A DNA stretch of 58,000 nucleotides from positions 620,868,476 to 620,926,475 of the forward strand of contig NC_081408.1 of the NCBI RefSeq assembly GCF_030272615.1. The letters run 5' to 3'. Positions 45,957 to 58,000 of this stretch are shown here, in pieces. Under the pieces are notes generated by a model that worked only from the letters and a program-made list of their open reading frames with translations, ran no database searches and was not told the origin of the DNA. Position numbers and translations under genes: made by a program. Origin of the DNA: Cryptomeria japonica (taxonomy: Eukaryota; Streptophyta; Pinopsida; Cupressales; Cupressaceae). How positions within the stretch are numbered: the stretch's first letter is position 1; every line of letters begins with the position of its first letter.

Positions 45957-48411
45957 TGTTGAACATAAGATGACACTAAGAGGGGGGGGGGGTGAACTAG
46001 TGATTTCCAAACTTTACCCTTTTCTATCCCATGTGTATATACCAGTATGGAGATCTAACATAAAGCACACATACTGGCTAGATAGGAGGATGACACAAAT
46101 GGAACCACACACAAAAGGGACATCACATAACACCGGTATATACAAGGAAAACCCAAGATAGGAAAAACCTTGGTGAGAAATGCTGCTAGAGTCTACTGCT
46201 CCAATCCAGCCTCAGAATGAAACATTCAGTTACAAAATTTAGGGCACCAACCCAAGGAGTACCAATCCCTGCACTGAGTTCCAACTTAGTGACTATAATA
46301 TCATATATGAAAACAAGAGTAATATCCTTGTTACAAATGAACTTTGTAACTCTCACACATGTCTCTCCATCAATTCACCTCTATATAGATATCTGTCAGT
46401 TCTCTTCTCATCTTCTCTCCGTTGCAACCTTATCAGTTCAACCTCTTCTTCTTCTCTGCTGGTACACTACTCTCTACTTACCACTATTTCTTTGATTTCC
46501 AGTTTAACTTTGCACTATACTCTAGCTAGTTGGATCTCCTCAACTGCTTACACTGCACTACAACTCCTTCTCTACCTTTTTAACGGGTACTAGCACTACT
46601 GGTTTTCCCCACTGCAACTCACTTTGCAATATACAGGTTAATTTGACCTTGTTAGTTAAGCCTTTGCTAAACTCTCTCACTGGTTGCACTTCCAACACAT
46701 AGTTTATATGATCTTTGATGAAGTATCTAAGTGGTTGGCTCTTTGCTACTCTTTCACACTCCACTCTTCAACATCTGACACCTAATATTTTGGGGGTATC
46801 ATCAGTCATCTTCTGTCATGAGTTGACATATTTATACTTGAGTTTTCTTGCCATGACCGACATTCAAACTTTTGGTCTGCTAGGGTTCCTTCATCAACCT
46901 TGAGGAAAATCATATCAGATCAAATCTCTTCTCATAGATGGACCACCTATAGCCAATCACCCATCACTACCAATCACATAATATCTAGAACACGTTTGCC
47001 ATTTTTGGCAAACACAGTAACCTCTTCCATTCTGCACTTGTCAAAACACCTATGAAGCAATCACATAGAAAGCTTCATCTACCTTGATTAGCACCTGGAA
47101 ACTTAGCCTTGATCATGAAGCCACTAAATCAGATCTCTATCCTCTAATCAGTCTTGAGTCACACCCTTCTGCTCTCGACCCGTGAAACATGCTATCGATA
47201 TTAATGTTGACCAGTCACCACCTACCTCATCGATAATGCATGGTCCATTTGGTTGACACTTGGACTCCATCTAGTGTCTCTATTAGTATCCACCTCTGTT
47301 GAGTCTTCTGAGTCAGTTCAGACAAGATCATCGACCAACCACACAACCGGGTTCATCTACAGGTTCTCTAACCTTGCCGATTATACCCTAACCGGTCTTC
47401 CTTCAAACTTGTACTTTTCTTCTCTTTCGGTGGAACACCCTTATCAATCACTTCACATGCCAAACCACAACATACTCAACTTCATTAGATAAGAGCTCTT
47501 CACTTGTCACTTTGTCAGCTTTATCAGTTGACAACTATACTGGTAATATCTTCTACATGTATATTGGTAGCATACCATGCACAACGGTGGCACAAAGATC
47601 CATATTCATTCCAAAAACATCCTTTGTCTATAGTTTTTCATCATTTACTTTATCTTCATCAGCCCAGACATCATCTCAACCAGTTTGTCAAAGTCACAAA
47701 CCTATCCTTCCTTCTATGTGTCGACAACTCATCATGTCTACTCAGCTGATCCGATGCATATCTCTGATCTCATGCACCTGAAGAAACTTAGTTTTTCATC
47801 AGTTCATCCAGTGTGAGCCTTCAATCACCTACCTTATACTCTTCTATCTTATCTCAGAGGACTATGATGTATTCCATGCATAAAAGGAGATAAGCTCCAT
47901 TTACCAGTGGGAGTGGCTCCTTGACATTTGCATTTTGCAATGCACCAATATGGCTTCCTTGTTTGAGCAAGCATATCTTCAAACAACCACATATAATCCT
48001 ATTGGGCACACTCTCTACCAGTCTTCTCTTCTTCCTGTGATATATTCTTCATCTGGTGACTGCATCTTTATCTGGTGGGATTTCTCCTATTTCTCATCCA
48101 AACATCCAACAACATACTGGTTGGCACATCTGCAATAGCTTTACCTTGCTTGCTCATAGGTTAGTTGGCAACAATGTACTGCCAACATACAAATTACTAG
48201 TCTTCAGTCTATGTCTTCAGCACATGTAAACACTAACTTGTGTACTGATGACTCCAATGCATGACATTCTCTTCCTTACTGGTGAGCTACTATGCTTGTT
48301 GATATCAATGACATCATTTCCAATATTCATCAATGACAAAACTACTCATAAAAATCCCATACCAGTTGCCATCCTATACCAATTCACATCAATGGCAAAA
48401 TAAAGCCAACA
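45957..48411 (-). repeat. Element E right LTR (5' LTR)
   Basis: TGTTGAACAT..GCCAACA, 2455 bp; a run of G at about 45981-45991. It abuts the primer-binding site TTGGTATCAAATCCTAGG (minus strand). Confidence 0.92.
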
Positions 48412-48416
48412 ACCAA

Positions 48417-49190
48417 AAAGTACCATTGTAAACTCATAATGTCCATATCTAGTATGAAATTTTGTGCGATGAGTGTCTTCCTCATGAATCCTCAACTGGT
48501 GATACCCGAACTTAAGGTCAATCTTGGAGAAAAACTTTACATCCTTAATATGATCAAATAAATCATCTATCCTCAACAAAGGATATCAGTTCTTTACTAT
48601 CACCTTATTAAGCTGTTTATAGTCAATGCACAAGAGAAGAGATCCATCCTTCTTCTTCACAAACAACACAGGCGCACCCCATGGGGACACACTAGGACAA
48701 ATAAATCCCTTAGCCAACAACTCCTCTAACTACAACCTCAACTTGCTCAACTCCTGGGTAGTCATCCGATAGGGAGCCTTAAAGATAGGCTCAACTCTTG
48801 GCACCAAATCAATCCAGAAATCTATATCTTGCTTGGGTGGCATACCCAAAATCTCACTAGGAAAAACATTTGCAAACTCAAGAAGAATGAGATGACATTG
48901 AAGAACCTCCTCTAAACTCACTCCCTCATCCATGTCATTCACCCTCACTACAAACAACCAAAAAACCTTACACACACACCTCTTCATCTGCATAGTAGAA
49001 ATCATGCAAAGAGAAATGGGTCTATGAATCCCCACTATCTCCATACTCTCCCCGCTATCATCCACACTACACTCTCTTACCCCAATAATCAATCCAATCT
49101 CGATCAGACTCAAGCCAATCCATGCCATGCACAATATCATACGATCCCAAGGGTATGGCATGAAAATCCACTGTGGTATGGCATCCACCT
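48417..49190 (-). pseudogene. Element B reverse transcriptase N-terminal half
   Basis: On the minus strand: LQCHLILLEFANVFPSEILG and PYRMTTQELSKLRL (49188-48730), the usual linker between protease and [22 protein letters not shown] and [12 protein letters not shown] follow (48579-48417). The frame then enters element E; the partner half is at 40660. Confidence 0.88.
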
Positions 49191-49590
49191 ACAACCAAGG
49201 ATCAACCAAACACAAGGGAGTCCACTGCGACCTTGGACCCCGTAGCTAACTCTACCTACCACCTATCATCCTTCTTTGCCATAGAAAAACCACAATGATT
49301 TGCTAGAAAAGGAGTAACAAAAGAATCTATAGCACCTGAATCAAATAGAATTGTGCAAGAGATACCACCTATCATACATGTGGTCTCAACAACTGACACC
49401 TGGTGCTCAGCATGACGGTTATCAACTGCCACAAACACATGATGGGATCTACTTGCATCTCCAATTGTAGGATCAAAAGTAGTTGGATTCTATTGTCTGG
49501 ACATCTAAGAAGTACGCTAAGGAGAATGAATGACAATGTGTCCTAGCTGCCCACATGAAAATCAATCTCTCCTACCAAATCCTCCACTCA
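49191..49590 (-). pseudogene. Element B aspartic protease and gag zinc-knuckle remnant
   Basis: On the minus strand: FSCGQLGHIVIHSP, a knuckle with the first Cys lost (about 49590-49540). Then SVVETTCMIGGISC and TILFDSGAIDSFVTPFLANH with the DSG catalytic triad (49438-49256). Confidence 0.85.
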
Positions 49591-50750
49591 CTGGAGTAGC
49601 ACTCGATTGCTAAACACTGCCTCTACTAGAAGTTGGTTGAGAAGTAGTAGTCCTCTTGTCATGTTGACAACTACGACTCTTTTCAACCTAAAATCTAGTA
49701 CCTCGCACAAAGATCTGACCTTGAGGATGCCTCTTCTTAAACCACTGACCATTATGGAAAGAAGGATGGTTCCTAGCAACACATGAAGTTTGCGACTGAG
49801 AACCTCTCACAACTGTTCCTATAACTAGTGCACTAACTATCTGTCTACCTGTCACACCTCCTGAAGCTAAGGAAAAATTCTCCTTTTCTATCCTCTCCTT
49901 CTCCACAGTTGCCTCCAAAGTCTTAGTTTGTACATCTAAACCTCACCACTAATATGATCACTAAGACCTCTCACAAAATACTGAATCAACATCGACTCAT
50001 CATATGCAATCCCAACATACTACCTAAGCTCAAAGAACTTGTGCTCATAATAATCCACTATCATCCTCTGCTTCCTCAAGTCATGGAACTCATCGGCCTT
50101 CCTCTGCCTCCAATGCTCTGAAAGAAATCAAGCACAAATCTGTTCTAGGAACAACTCCCAAGATACTGTCACTATGTCCAAATACAACTTTTGCTCCTCC
50201 GTATGCCACCATGTCATCTTAAAATCACAAAGATGCATAATCGCACACCTCTCCTTGGTGTTATTTCTACATGGGTGCATAGAAAACACCTACCCAAGTC
50301 CAATAGCCAAGACTTTGCCTCCATGCCACTACCTAAGCCATCAAAAGTAGGAAGGCAAGTCTTCATGAGATCTCTCATGTGACTACTTGCAAGTGCCTCC
50401 TAATCCACCTCAACTCTCCTCCTAGGAGAACATGAACTCTCTCTCTTGATGCTTTGAATGATGAGACTCCTCTTGTGTTGGTCTTAGGCATCCAAGAAGT
50501 TCTTGAAGCATGTTCAACAACTATAGAATCACATCACCTCTAAGATGATCCTACTGCTTCTCCTCATGGTTTTACTCTTTAGAAACCTTAGGACAAGGAT
50601 TCCTATGAGTACCCATGCGATCAAAATGACAACAATTTCTACCCCTAGTAGGCATCTTGTCTAAGAAAGATGCAAAAGAAAAATATAAGCTAACAAACTA
50701 GGGCAATAAGAGCAAAAACAGTGTAAGGAGGGATAAAACCGCTGGGTTAG
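49591..50750 (-). pseudogene. Element B gag (degenerate)
   Basis: On the minus strand the capsid part includes TWWHTEEQKLYLDIVTVSWE (about 50210-50150), FHDLRKQRMIVDYYEHKF (about 50090), and YDESMLIQYFVRGLSDHISG (about 50010-49950), all Retrotrans_gag features. The tail has MEATVEKERIEKENFSLASG (49918). Several stops. Confidence 0.82.
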
Positions 50751-50811
50751 CCCATACTAAATTCTAACATGCACAATGGGCTAAAGTGAAACCAGAGTAC
50801 CTAGTGTATGA

Positions 50812-50829
50812 ACATGGGCTCTGATACCA
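50812..50829 (-). other. Primer-binding site of element B
   Basis: Minus strand TGGTATCAGAGCCCATG, two bases from the LTR; initiator-Met tRNA type. Confidence 0.9.
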
Positions 50830-50831
50830 GA

Positions 50832-53800
50832 TGTAATGCCTGCCAAAATACCCTAGAGAAACTAAGGATCTAACATATTAAATGAAGTTAATTTTTTTTT
50901 TTTAACATCTAATGCTACACATCATATCATCTATGCTATGCGAATTAACAAAAAAGAATAAAGAACATAAACCATTTCTCATAAGTTCATTAACCTTTAA
51001 TGCAAGAAGAATAAACATTACAATCATTACAACTATCACTCTAGGGTACCTTAACTTCATTACTTATTATAACTATTATAAGAAATATTATTCTACTCAC
51101 TTTATTACCACACTTATTATTAATAACTCCTTGATCATGTTCAAATGCAACTTAATTATTTCCTTCCTTTATGATATACAAACTACCTTATCATCTAGCT
51201 AATATGATATGCTTACTCTTTTCAATGCAAGACTATTCCCTTTTCCTACGTTAATTTTATCTACCAATCCCAAATGTGCATAAACCCTTAACCATTTCCT
51301 ATCTACATGATTATTATCCATCTATGATGATAATGAAATACTTAATGCATAAACATAATCATCTTTACTTAACTACCTTATCCATGCTACACATGCATCT
51401 ACATTCTTAGCGTGATCATTTCCTCAACATGAATTTCAAATGCATAATGAAAGAATCTTAATGCCATCCTTAATAAACCATCCTTTATGTTATGCATACT
51501 TTCCTAACTTCCAATGCAACCACATGAATGACATTATCAACTAAACATGATATTTTTAATCAACCACAATTCCTACAAAATATTCATTCCATTTCTTTAA
51601 GGATATTCCACATAGTAATCTACATCCTAGTTAATAACCATGAGTTTTCTTTCTAAACTTATTATAATTAATCAACAACATAAATCAATTCTATTCTAGG
51701 TGTAAATCCATTGCAAACATCTAAGTGCATGAAACCATTTCCTCTTGATATACAAGTACATAACTATACATCTCATAGTCTCATTATTACAATTCATGCC
51801 ATGACCTAAGGCACCAACTACAATATAGTTACAATTACGTTTGCATGATTGATACGTCATGAGAATAGCTCATTCCTAATACATTATTTCATCTACATCC
51901 TTTACATAATAATACATTACATGAGTCTAAAATATCCATTACATAAATCTGCTACAAGAAACATCCATAAGCTGCTATAAGAAGAGTATCCACATTCACA
52001 CATGAAGAATCCAAATGAATATCCCAATGGTTGAAAATAACCAACCACCTGACCATGTGGAACCAAAGGAACCACCCCTCATGCTAGTAGATGAAACAAG
52101 GTCCCAACACATACTCTAGACCTAAACTGTCACCTTACAACAAAAGAGACTAAACAATACAAGGACCCTCAAGTAGGGACCAATCCACAAGCAATCAAAA
52201 GAAGAAACTCCCAGAGGCACACAAACCATCAAGGCATAAATACAGATCAATAAGGGGAAACATGTAGGAGTGGATTGTCATAACATGCCATCCTCTAACA
52301 CAACAAATACCATAGCACAAGGCACAAGCCCGATGGACATGTGGATCCATCTCAACCTATGAGACATCAAGGGAGATTGACATTCCATTACAATGGCCTT
52401 ACCAAGCTTATCCTAAAACATACTCCCTAGGATCAAGTCATTGGACTCAACTATTAATTATCTTGATTAGGTGAACCTGACTACCCACCCATCAATTTAT
52501 TATTACATTATCACTTGTTAATTCAAGGTAAACTTCCAATGTGCTCTGGCGGTCTAGACTTCATGCATCCTTACAAGGAACCTCATGCAAGCCTAACTCT
52601 CATGACCCCAGTCATCACAAGGAAGCCCACTCCCACTAACATGTTCCCAAAACAAAATCACAACAAGAGGCTCCAATTCAATATGTAAATTTGAAAAACA
52701 TAAGTAACATCATGCAGCCATACACATACATATACGTCCAATGATCACAACACCAAATAAAGCAATAAAGAGCCTCATAACATAATAATGAATCAAGGGC
52801 CACAAAAAGGCCATCAAAATATGTCCAACATATGAAATGAGAACTAACAACAAGGCACATCAACTTTCTCATTCAAAATCAGTAAAACAACCCTCTCTAT
52901 CATGGTTTATCAACATGGAAGAGAGCACAAAACCACAATAATAAAGCATATCAACATATAGAAGAAAAACCACATAAAGATCATCAAATCTGATAAAATA
53001 CAATACTAGAAAACAACAATAGACCTCCATAAATTCCTTTGGTACAACACCAAATCTGGAAAACCAAGACAAACTGAGAAAATTAATTAAAATACCAAAT
53101 CTGGGCAGTTCAGTGCATATGTTACATAGGGCAGTTCATATGCTAAACCCTACAATACCTTTATTGCACCTAACAATGCATTTATCATTCTCTAAAGCAC
53201 ATTTACTTGAAGAAACAATGCATATACCATATACAAAAATGCATACACAAATTTAAACAACACATTCATTTAGAGATGATGCATTTGCAGGTTCAAATAG
53301 TGCATATAAAATATCAAGCAGTGCATATACATAAAGACACATCACATATACATAAAGAAATAACACATTTGTTCAAATAACACATTTACTCAAAATAAGG
53401 CACGAACTCAGAAAACTTACATCACAAAAATAAAATTGTACAAGTTATTAAATTTCTCGAATAAGGGCTTAAAAGAGATGCCCAGTCAATATGAAGTGAA
53501 AGATAAAAACAAAGTATAAAATCATCGAGACTATAATCAGAGTTTTCACTCAAAAAAAGCCTCACAGCTCCTAGCCAAAAATTCACACAGAACACTTCAC
53601 AGAGAGCCTAACGAAGCCAATCAAATTCACAAAAACAATCACATACCAAAAAGAGATCAAGCACACTCTCAAACAAATAAATATGCTTGCATAGGGAAGA
53701 GTTAAGAATCGATTTTAGAAGGAAAATATGTAGAGTCGTGCGTATGACAAAACCATATACCCAAATATATTTTCCCCTTCCCTAAGTTTAAACTATATAT

Positions 53801-54741
53801 TAAAACTTATACAAGGAAATATTTCTATTCAAACTATAGTATGAGTATATCAAATAATATTTTCTCAAAATATTCCCGCAAATAGACATTTCTATAGACA
53901 CGGTGAAAACACATAACCGAAAAATAAAACTTCAAGGAAGGGCCTCCAACTTGGATTAGAAGTGATGGAAGAAGATTGATGAAGCACGTACAAAAATTCC
54001 AGCATGCTCCCCAAAGTCAAAATCCAAGCTCAAAATAAAATTTGTAGAAAAGATTTTAAAAGCGGTAACCTAACAACAAGCTCAGGCTGCCAAATAAAAA
54101 GAAAAACCAAACCAAAACCCTAGCCTCCAAGCCAAATACCTAGCCTCAAAATCAACCAATAAAAATATTCCTTTTGGGAATATATTTTACCTACCCACAT
54201 TAGGTTATATTTTTATTTCTCATTTCAAATCTAACTAATGAGAATAAATGGTGGGTGAAGGAAATATATGAAACACAGTTATAATTATTAGTGGGATGTA
54301 AAAAGACATAATATAAAATACTTTACCCCTAATTAATTAATAATAAGACTATACAAATAACTATAGGCTATGATTAAATAGATAAATCAAGTGGATAATT
54401 AAATAGTTAACGCAAAGGCTGATAAAATAAATAAATAAATAGCCTCTAATAATTATTATTCAATATAAAAATATTAAAACAATGATAAACAATAAATAAT
54501 TAACTAAGCCATACATATTAATTAAACAATAAATAAATAAGTAAACAATAAATATTGATTAAACAACAAATAGTAAATAAATCATTAATCAACAATAAAT
54601 AAATACTTAAACAATGATTTCTAAATAAACAACAAACAATAAATAAAGAAATATTAAATCTCAAATAATCAAAACACCAAAAAATCCAATAATTAAATTA
54701 AACATTAACAACTATTTAATCCCACATAAATTAAATTGTTG
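50832..54741 (-). repeat. Element B right LTR (5' LTR), truncated
   Basis: Starts TGTAATGCC at the primer site. 51953-54741 matches the three left-LTR pieces in order; 50832-51952 has no partner because the left LTR is cut at 3004. Adding the parts gives an original LTR of about 4.6 kb, long but within the range seen in Del/Tekay-type elements. The right end is lost; sequence changes at 54741 to a gag fragment. Confidence 0.75.
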
Positions 54742-54744
54742 CTA

Positions 54745-56280
54745 GATCTATTGGATTTACCCCCTTCTTTCAATGTAATTTGGTTAATTGGGCTAGTTTG
54801 TGGTTTTACTTGTTGAAACCCTAATTCCTAATTTTATCCAAATTACAATTATTAGGATTGGGTGTAGGTTGAGAAGACAATTGAGGTGTTCTTGGTTGAG
54901 TTGAGGCAGACGTTTTCTGACTAGGCATAAGGGCCAACTATTGAGGATGTACATTGGGCATAGAGGCAGGTGACTAAGGTTGATTTTGTTGTTTCTATGG
55001 ATAACTAACATTAGATTGTTACCATTGTTGATTCCCATGCCATGGTTGAGACTATGGGTTTTGTGGACCTTTCCATTGGTTATAAGTTAGATGTTAGTAT
55101 TGAAATGGCTAGGAGCCTTGCTAAGGCATATAGTTTGATGCATTACCTTGCCATTGTGGGTCGTGTATTACATTCCAAGGCTAAGAATTCTAGTTGGCAA
55201 CATTTTATTGAATTCAAAGAAATGAAAGACTAAATGGTAATAGATTTTCTGGCATACCTTGCTCTTTTTTCCATGGCCTTCACTATGCTGTGTAGAATAT
55301 TTATCCATCCTTTTCTTCTAATGAATTTAATTATGGATGAATTAGTTTCTCTTCAGTAATGACATCAATATTTTTACATCTACAGTTGGCCCTCTTTTGT
55401 CGATAATGAGGGTAATATTATACAAGGGAAACTTTTGCTTCTTCTTGCTTCTTCTTGAGTTGTAGAGTGTCCATCTGAGTTTCCAAGTGACTTATTATAT
55501 CTTCCTTCATATTAGAGAGTAAGTCTCTCTATTCCACCCTTGAAACACCCATATATGTTTTAGTAGTAGGAAGTAGCTTGGAGCTCTTGTCTTTCCTCAA
55601 AGTAGTCTTGAAATAATTTCTTTCTAGCTTGCAAATATCATCAAAATTTTCTCATGTAATATCATCTCCATTCATTAAATTGAGTGTATCGATACACTCC
55701 TAATTTATTCCCCTTAGGAAAACTAGTTTAAGCAACTTAAGAGTAAGCTTATTTTGTCTAGATTTGTTCAAACATAACTAAAATCTATCTATATAGTCTT
55801 CAAGGGGTTTGTCTTCTCTTTGAGACATTATAAAGATGCCTTATTCCTTGTGTCTCCAACCCTACAATAGTCTTGATACTTCTATAGGAAAATTTACTTC
55901 ATTTCTTCCCAAGTAGTAATTGTATTACTTACCAACCACACAAACCACCTTAATGTTGAATCCTTCAAATTGGCTGGAAATAGCTTCAAACTATGATCAT
56001 CAATTACATAGTCATAAATTCTATGGATTACATCAAATTAAAACAAAAAGGAGTCATGATATTCAGTGAACAGGGCATAAAAGTTAGGGAGGTTATTGGG
56101 AGGTATGTTATTCAATGTTGGAGTCCTCTCTTGGTCAATCATTGGAAATGCAAAAGTGACTGGTCCATCTAGGTGTTCTACTTTTGCATCACCCATTGTT
56201 AGTGTTGTTTTTGGTAAATGTGCTAGATTATGCTCTTCTTGAATATTATTATAAGATGTTGGATCTACATACACGCTAAA
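54745..56280 (-). pseudogene. Element G: Ty3/gypsy gag fragment
   Basis: On the minus strand: start near 56274 (MYVDPTSYNNIQEEHNLAHL), then HSLKLFPANLKDSTLRWFVW (about 56000-55940), ITTWEEMK, KYQDYC, and LTLKLLKLVFLRGIN (about 55750-55700), a Retrotrans_gag core. A Gln/Pro/Asn-rich tail follows (SQPTPNPNNC, about 54850). Multiple stops. Its LTRs and pol are not in view; the left edge adjoins B's truncated LTR. Confidence 0.8.
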
Positions 56281-56430
56281 TGGATCTTATGTTATCTATG
56301 TGGAATTCAATGAGTCCTCTAGCTCTTATATGGAAGCTAGAACATATCCTATACTATTCTTGTAAAGAAGAAGCCTTCCTCTAGAATACCCTTGCCAACA
56401 CATGTAATGGAAGTGTCGAGATAATAAGAT

Positions 56431-56805
56431 TGCTACAAGTGCGGTTGTTGTTGCACCAAAAGATTGACCTATTAGTGCCCGATACAACCACTAGACTTAT
56501 AGAATCTATAAGAGGTGGTTAAGCCACGTCACAAACCTGAGCGCCGCACTGCACAACACAAGGAGACCAAGGGTGCACACCTTACAACACTCCTCCACCC
56601 AGTGCAAGCGAGGGATTTGAACCTGTGACCAAGCTTTGATACCACTTGTTATAAGTGTGGTTGTTATTGCACCAAAAAATCAACTTGTTAATGCTCAATA
56701 CAACCATTATACTTATAGAATCCACAAGAGGCAGTTAAGCCATGCCACAAACCCAAGCACTAAGCTGCACAACACAGGGAGACCAAAGGTGCATACCTTG
56801 CAACA
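56431..56805 (-). mobile_element. TRIM/SMART miniature LTR retrotransposon, complete
   Basis: Two 159-bp terminal repeats (56431-56589 and 56647-56805) flank 57 bp. On the minus strand the 5' LTR ends ATAACA, then AG, then the primer site TGGTATCAAAGCTTGG. The polypurine tract GGGTGGAGGAG directly precedes the other LTR (TGTTGTAAGG). That is every cis-element of a retrotransposon and nothing else. Flanking 5-mers AAGAT and AGGCT match at three positions, so the target duplication has decayed. LTR copies differ at roughly one site in six by eye. It sits beside the gag of element G. Confidence 0.88.
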
Positions 56806-58000
56806 AGGCTATCTTCTTGCACTTGTTTGTAGATAAGTTAATGCTAGCTTAAATTATAATGTTCCTAATACTAAATGCAAAAAATTATGCTACTAAAGTA
56901 TAGCAGGAAAGAAATTACTAGTAATAAATGACTAAATGTAATCCTTGTTTAAAATTCAAGTTAAATGTTGGACATCTAAGTTGTGTTTCCATTGATGCCA
57001 AACTTGGTGGTTCGTATGGAGTTTGGTTTGGATATGATCTTGTACTATTGTAGGTTTCTTTAATTGGTGTTGTGATTGAATCTAATGTATGTTTCTTTGT
57101 TTGGTGTTGCCCAATGGTAGATTTCTTTTCATTCCTTTAGATGGTGAAGATTATGTTTTATGCTTTTAGATATATTCTATGTGTTTTGAGGATGTTGTAT
57201 TATCATCTACTTTTCTGGTCCACCGATTGTAGAAGTGTATAGTTGTTATTTTTTGATAGTAAGGGTGTCTGTCAAATTAGTCTGGAAAATGCTTGATGGC
57301 CTCCAAATTTTTAGATTCTTGTGTTACAATTTGGTGGACATGTTTGTTTGGTTTATGCAATATTTCAATTCAATTCTTTGGTGGTGTTTTTGTTCCACAA
57401 GTGAGGTATGTTGGTTTGTGCTTGGTGTATTCAGTTGTGATCTATTTATCAGTGTCTCGACTGGATTATATTGATTGGATCATATGTTTTAGTCTAGATA
57501 TGCACTAGATATTGAGTTATAACATTTTTATAGATCTCACTATAGTGCATGGAGATCCACGTTAGGTAGTTTGCATTGGAAGATGTTTTTGGCCGACTGA
57601 TTGTTGAGTTTTATTGCTTATCTACACATTACATTTTGTGCCAAATTTGGAGGATGTGTTAGTGTGTGTGGCTCATTGGATTCAACCTGGAAGGATGCAT
57701 TATGATGGATTTGGGTCCCCTCTTTCTCCTAGAGTGGACCACTTTGGCTATTTTGGTTCAAGTGGCTAATTTTGTGCAATATTGTTTATTATGTCTATGG
57801 CTGACCCTCAACTAGGTTTTTTATGATCTAACTTGTATTTAAGATTAGCACATGTATAAGTTGTGTATGGGATAGAATGTGAATCTATTTGAAGTGAAAG
57901 TGAATGATGTGTAAGAAAATTTGATATTGCAAATGTGAAAAAGTGAGTTTGTAAAGAGCTTTGAAGGTGATATATTCAACGTGGCAATAATATGAGATAA
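56806..58000. other. AT-rich DNA without recognisable features
   Basis: T/G-rich, with repeated TTTGTTTGGTG and TTGGTGTT phrases but no array, no LTR ends and no domain. It may be the leader or LTR of element G continuing beyond the window; nothing here proves it. Confidence 0.5.

Larger units (their letters stand above)
40661..48411 (-). mobile_element. Element E: copia-like LTR retrotransposon with gag only
   Basis: LTRs at 40661-43147 and 45957-48411, ACCAA duplications at 40656-40660 and 48412-48416. The polypurine tract is AAAGTGGGAGAT (minus strand, 43148-43160) and the primer site begins TTGGTATCA (minus strand, ending 45955). The internal region is only 2.8 kb and codes a gag with zinc knuckles; I find no protease, integrase, RT or RNase H. 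It splits B's RT between MVLFG and LTNAP. This is the layout of TR-GAG elements described in plants. Confidence 0.92.

Noticed and set aside
56600-56640. Possible tRNA gene or SINE head from the B-box-like GGTTCAAATCCC
   Set aside because: No A box at the right distance, no cloverleaf and no A-rich tail; it lies inside the TRIM internal region.
56431-56805. Local tandem duplication of about 160 bp
   Set aside because: Equal 159-bp lengths, TG..CA ends, and a primer site and polypurine tract in the right places fit a miniature LTR retrotransposon better.
57235-57508. Overlapping frames of 71-79 codons near the right edge
   Set aside because: Hydrophobic Phe/Cys/Trp-rich products from T/G-rich DNA; no start context or homology evident.

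Overview
The window is repeat-derived DNA from a large-genome seed plant. It is AT-rich and CpG-poor, and it consists almost entirely of nested LTR retrotransposons. I find no host protein-coding gene, rRNA or tRNA gene, and nothing bacterial. A gymnosperm or other giant-genome plant is plausible, but that is an inference from element density, size and decay, not from a diagnostic gene.

Layout, left to right. 1-1200 is featureless AT-rich DNA. 1204-2960 is a CT-rich array that switches abruptly to an AG-rich array near 1854, so it is a large inverted repeat. 3004-54741 is the wreck of element B, a minus-strand Ty3/gypsy chromovirus with very long LTRs; its gag-pol lies at 38288-50829. Its left LTR was split by element A (3187-33425), a minus-strand Tat-like gypsy element about 30 kb long as it stands, and by a solo LTR H (35063-36681) with perfect ATATT target-site duplications. 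Element A lost RT, RNase H and the integrase core. It carries an opposite-strand plant mobile domain (PMD) pseudogene at 5177-6650. A was itself hit by element D (7410-23815, ATGAT duplications), a chromodomain gypsy element on the minus strand. D was hit by element C (15805-23644, ATAAG duplications), a plus-strand element with gag and protease but no RT or integrase. A copia-type solo LTR (26928-28085) interrupts A between gag and protease. Within B, the reverse transcriptase is split by element E (40661-48411, ACCAA duplications), a copia-like element with only a gag. Right of B lies a gypsy gag fragment (54745-56280, element G) followed by a complete 375-bp TRIM/SMART miniature element (56431-56805). 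56806-58000 is unassigned AT-rich DNA.

Insertion order follows from the nesting: B first, then A, D and C in turn. C has the most similar LTRs, which fits. No element looks autonomous: the gag-pol frames carry stops and frameshifts, several in contexts that suggest CpG deamination.

Most unusual points: a fold-back hairpin module (tip GGACCGTG/CACGGTCC) repeated in the LTRs and leader of C and in solo LTR H; a seven-unit array of about 73 bp inside D's LTR; the PMD frame antisense to A with degenerate CATAGACGTG-type repeats in inverted orientation at the two ends of A; two elements (C and E) reduced to gag or gag plus protease; and the 57-bp internal region of the TRIM.
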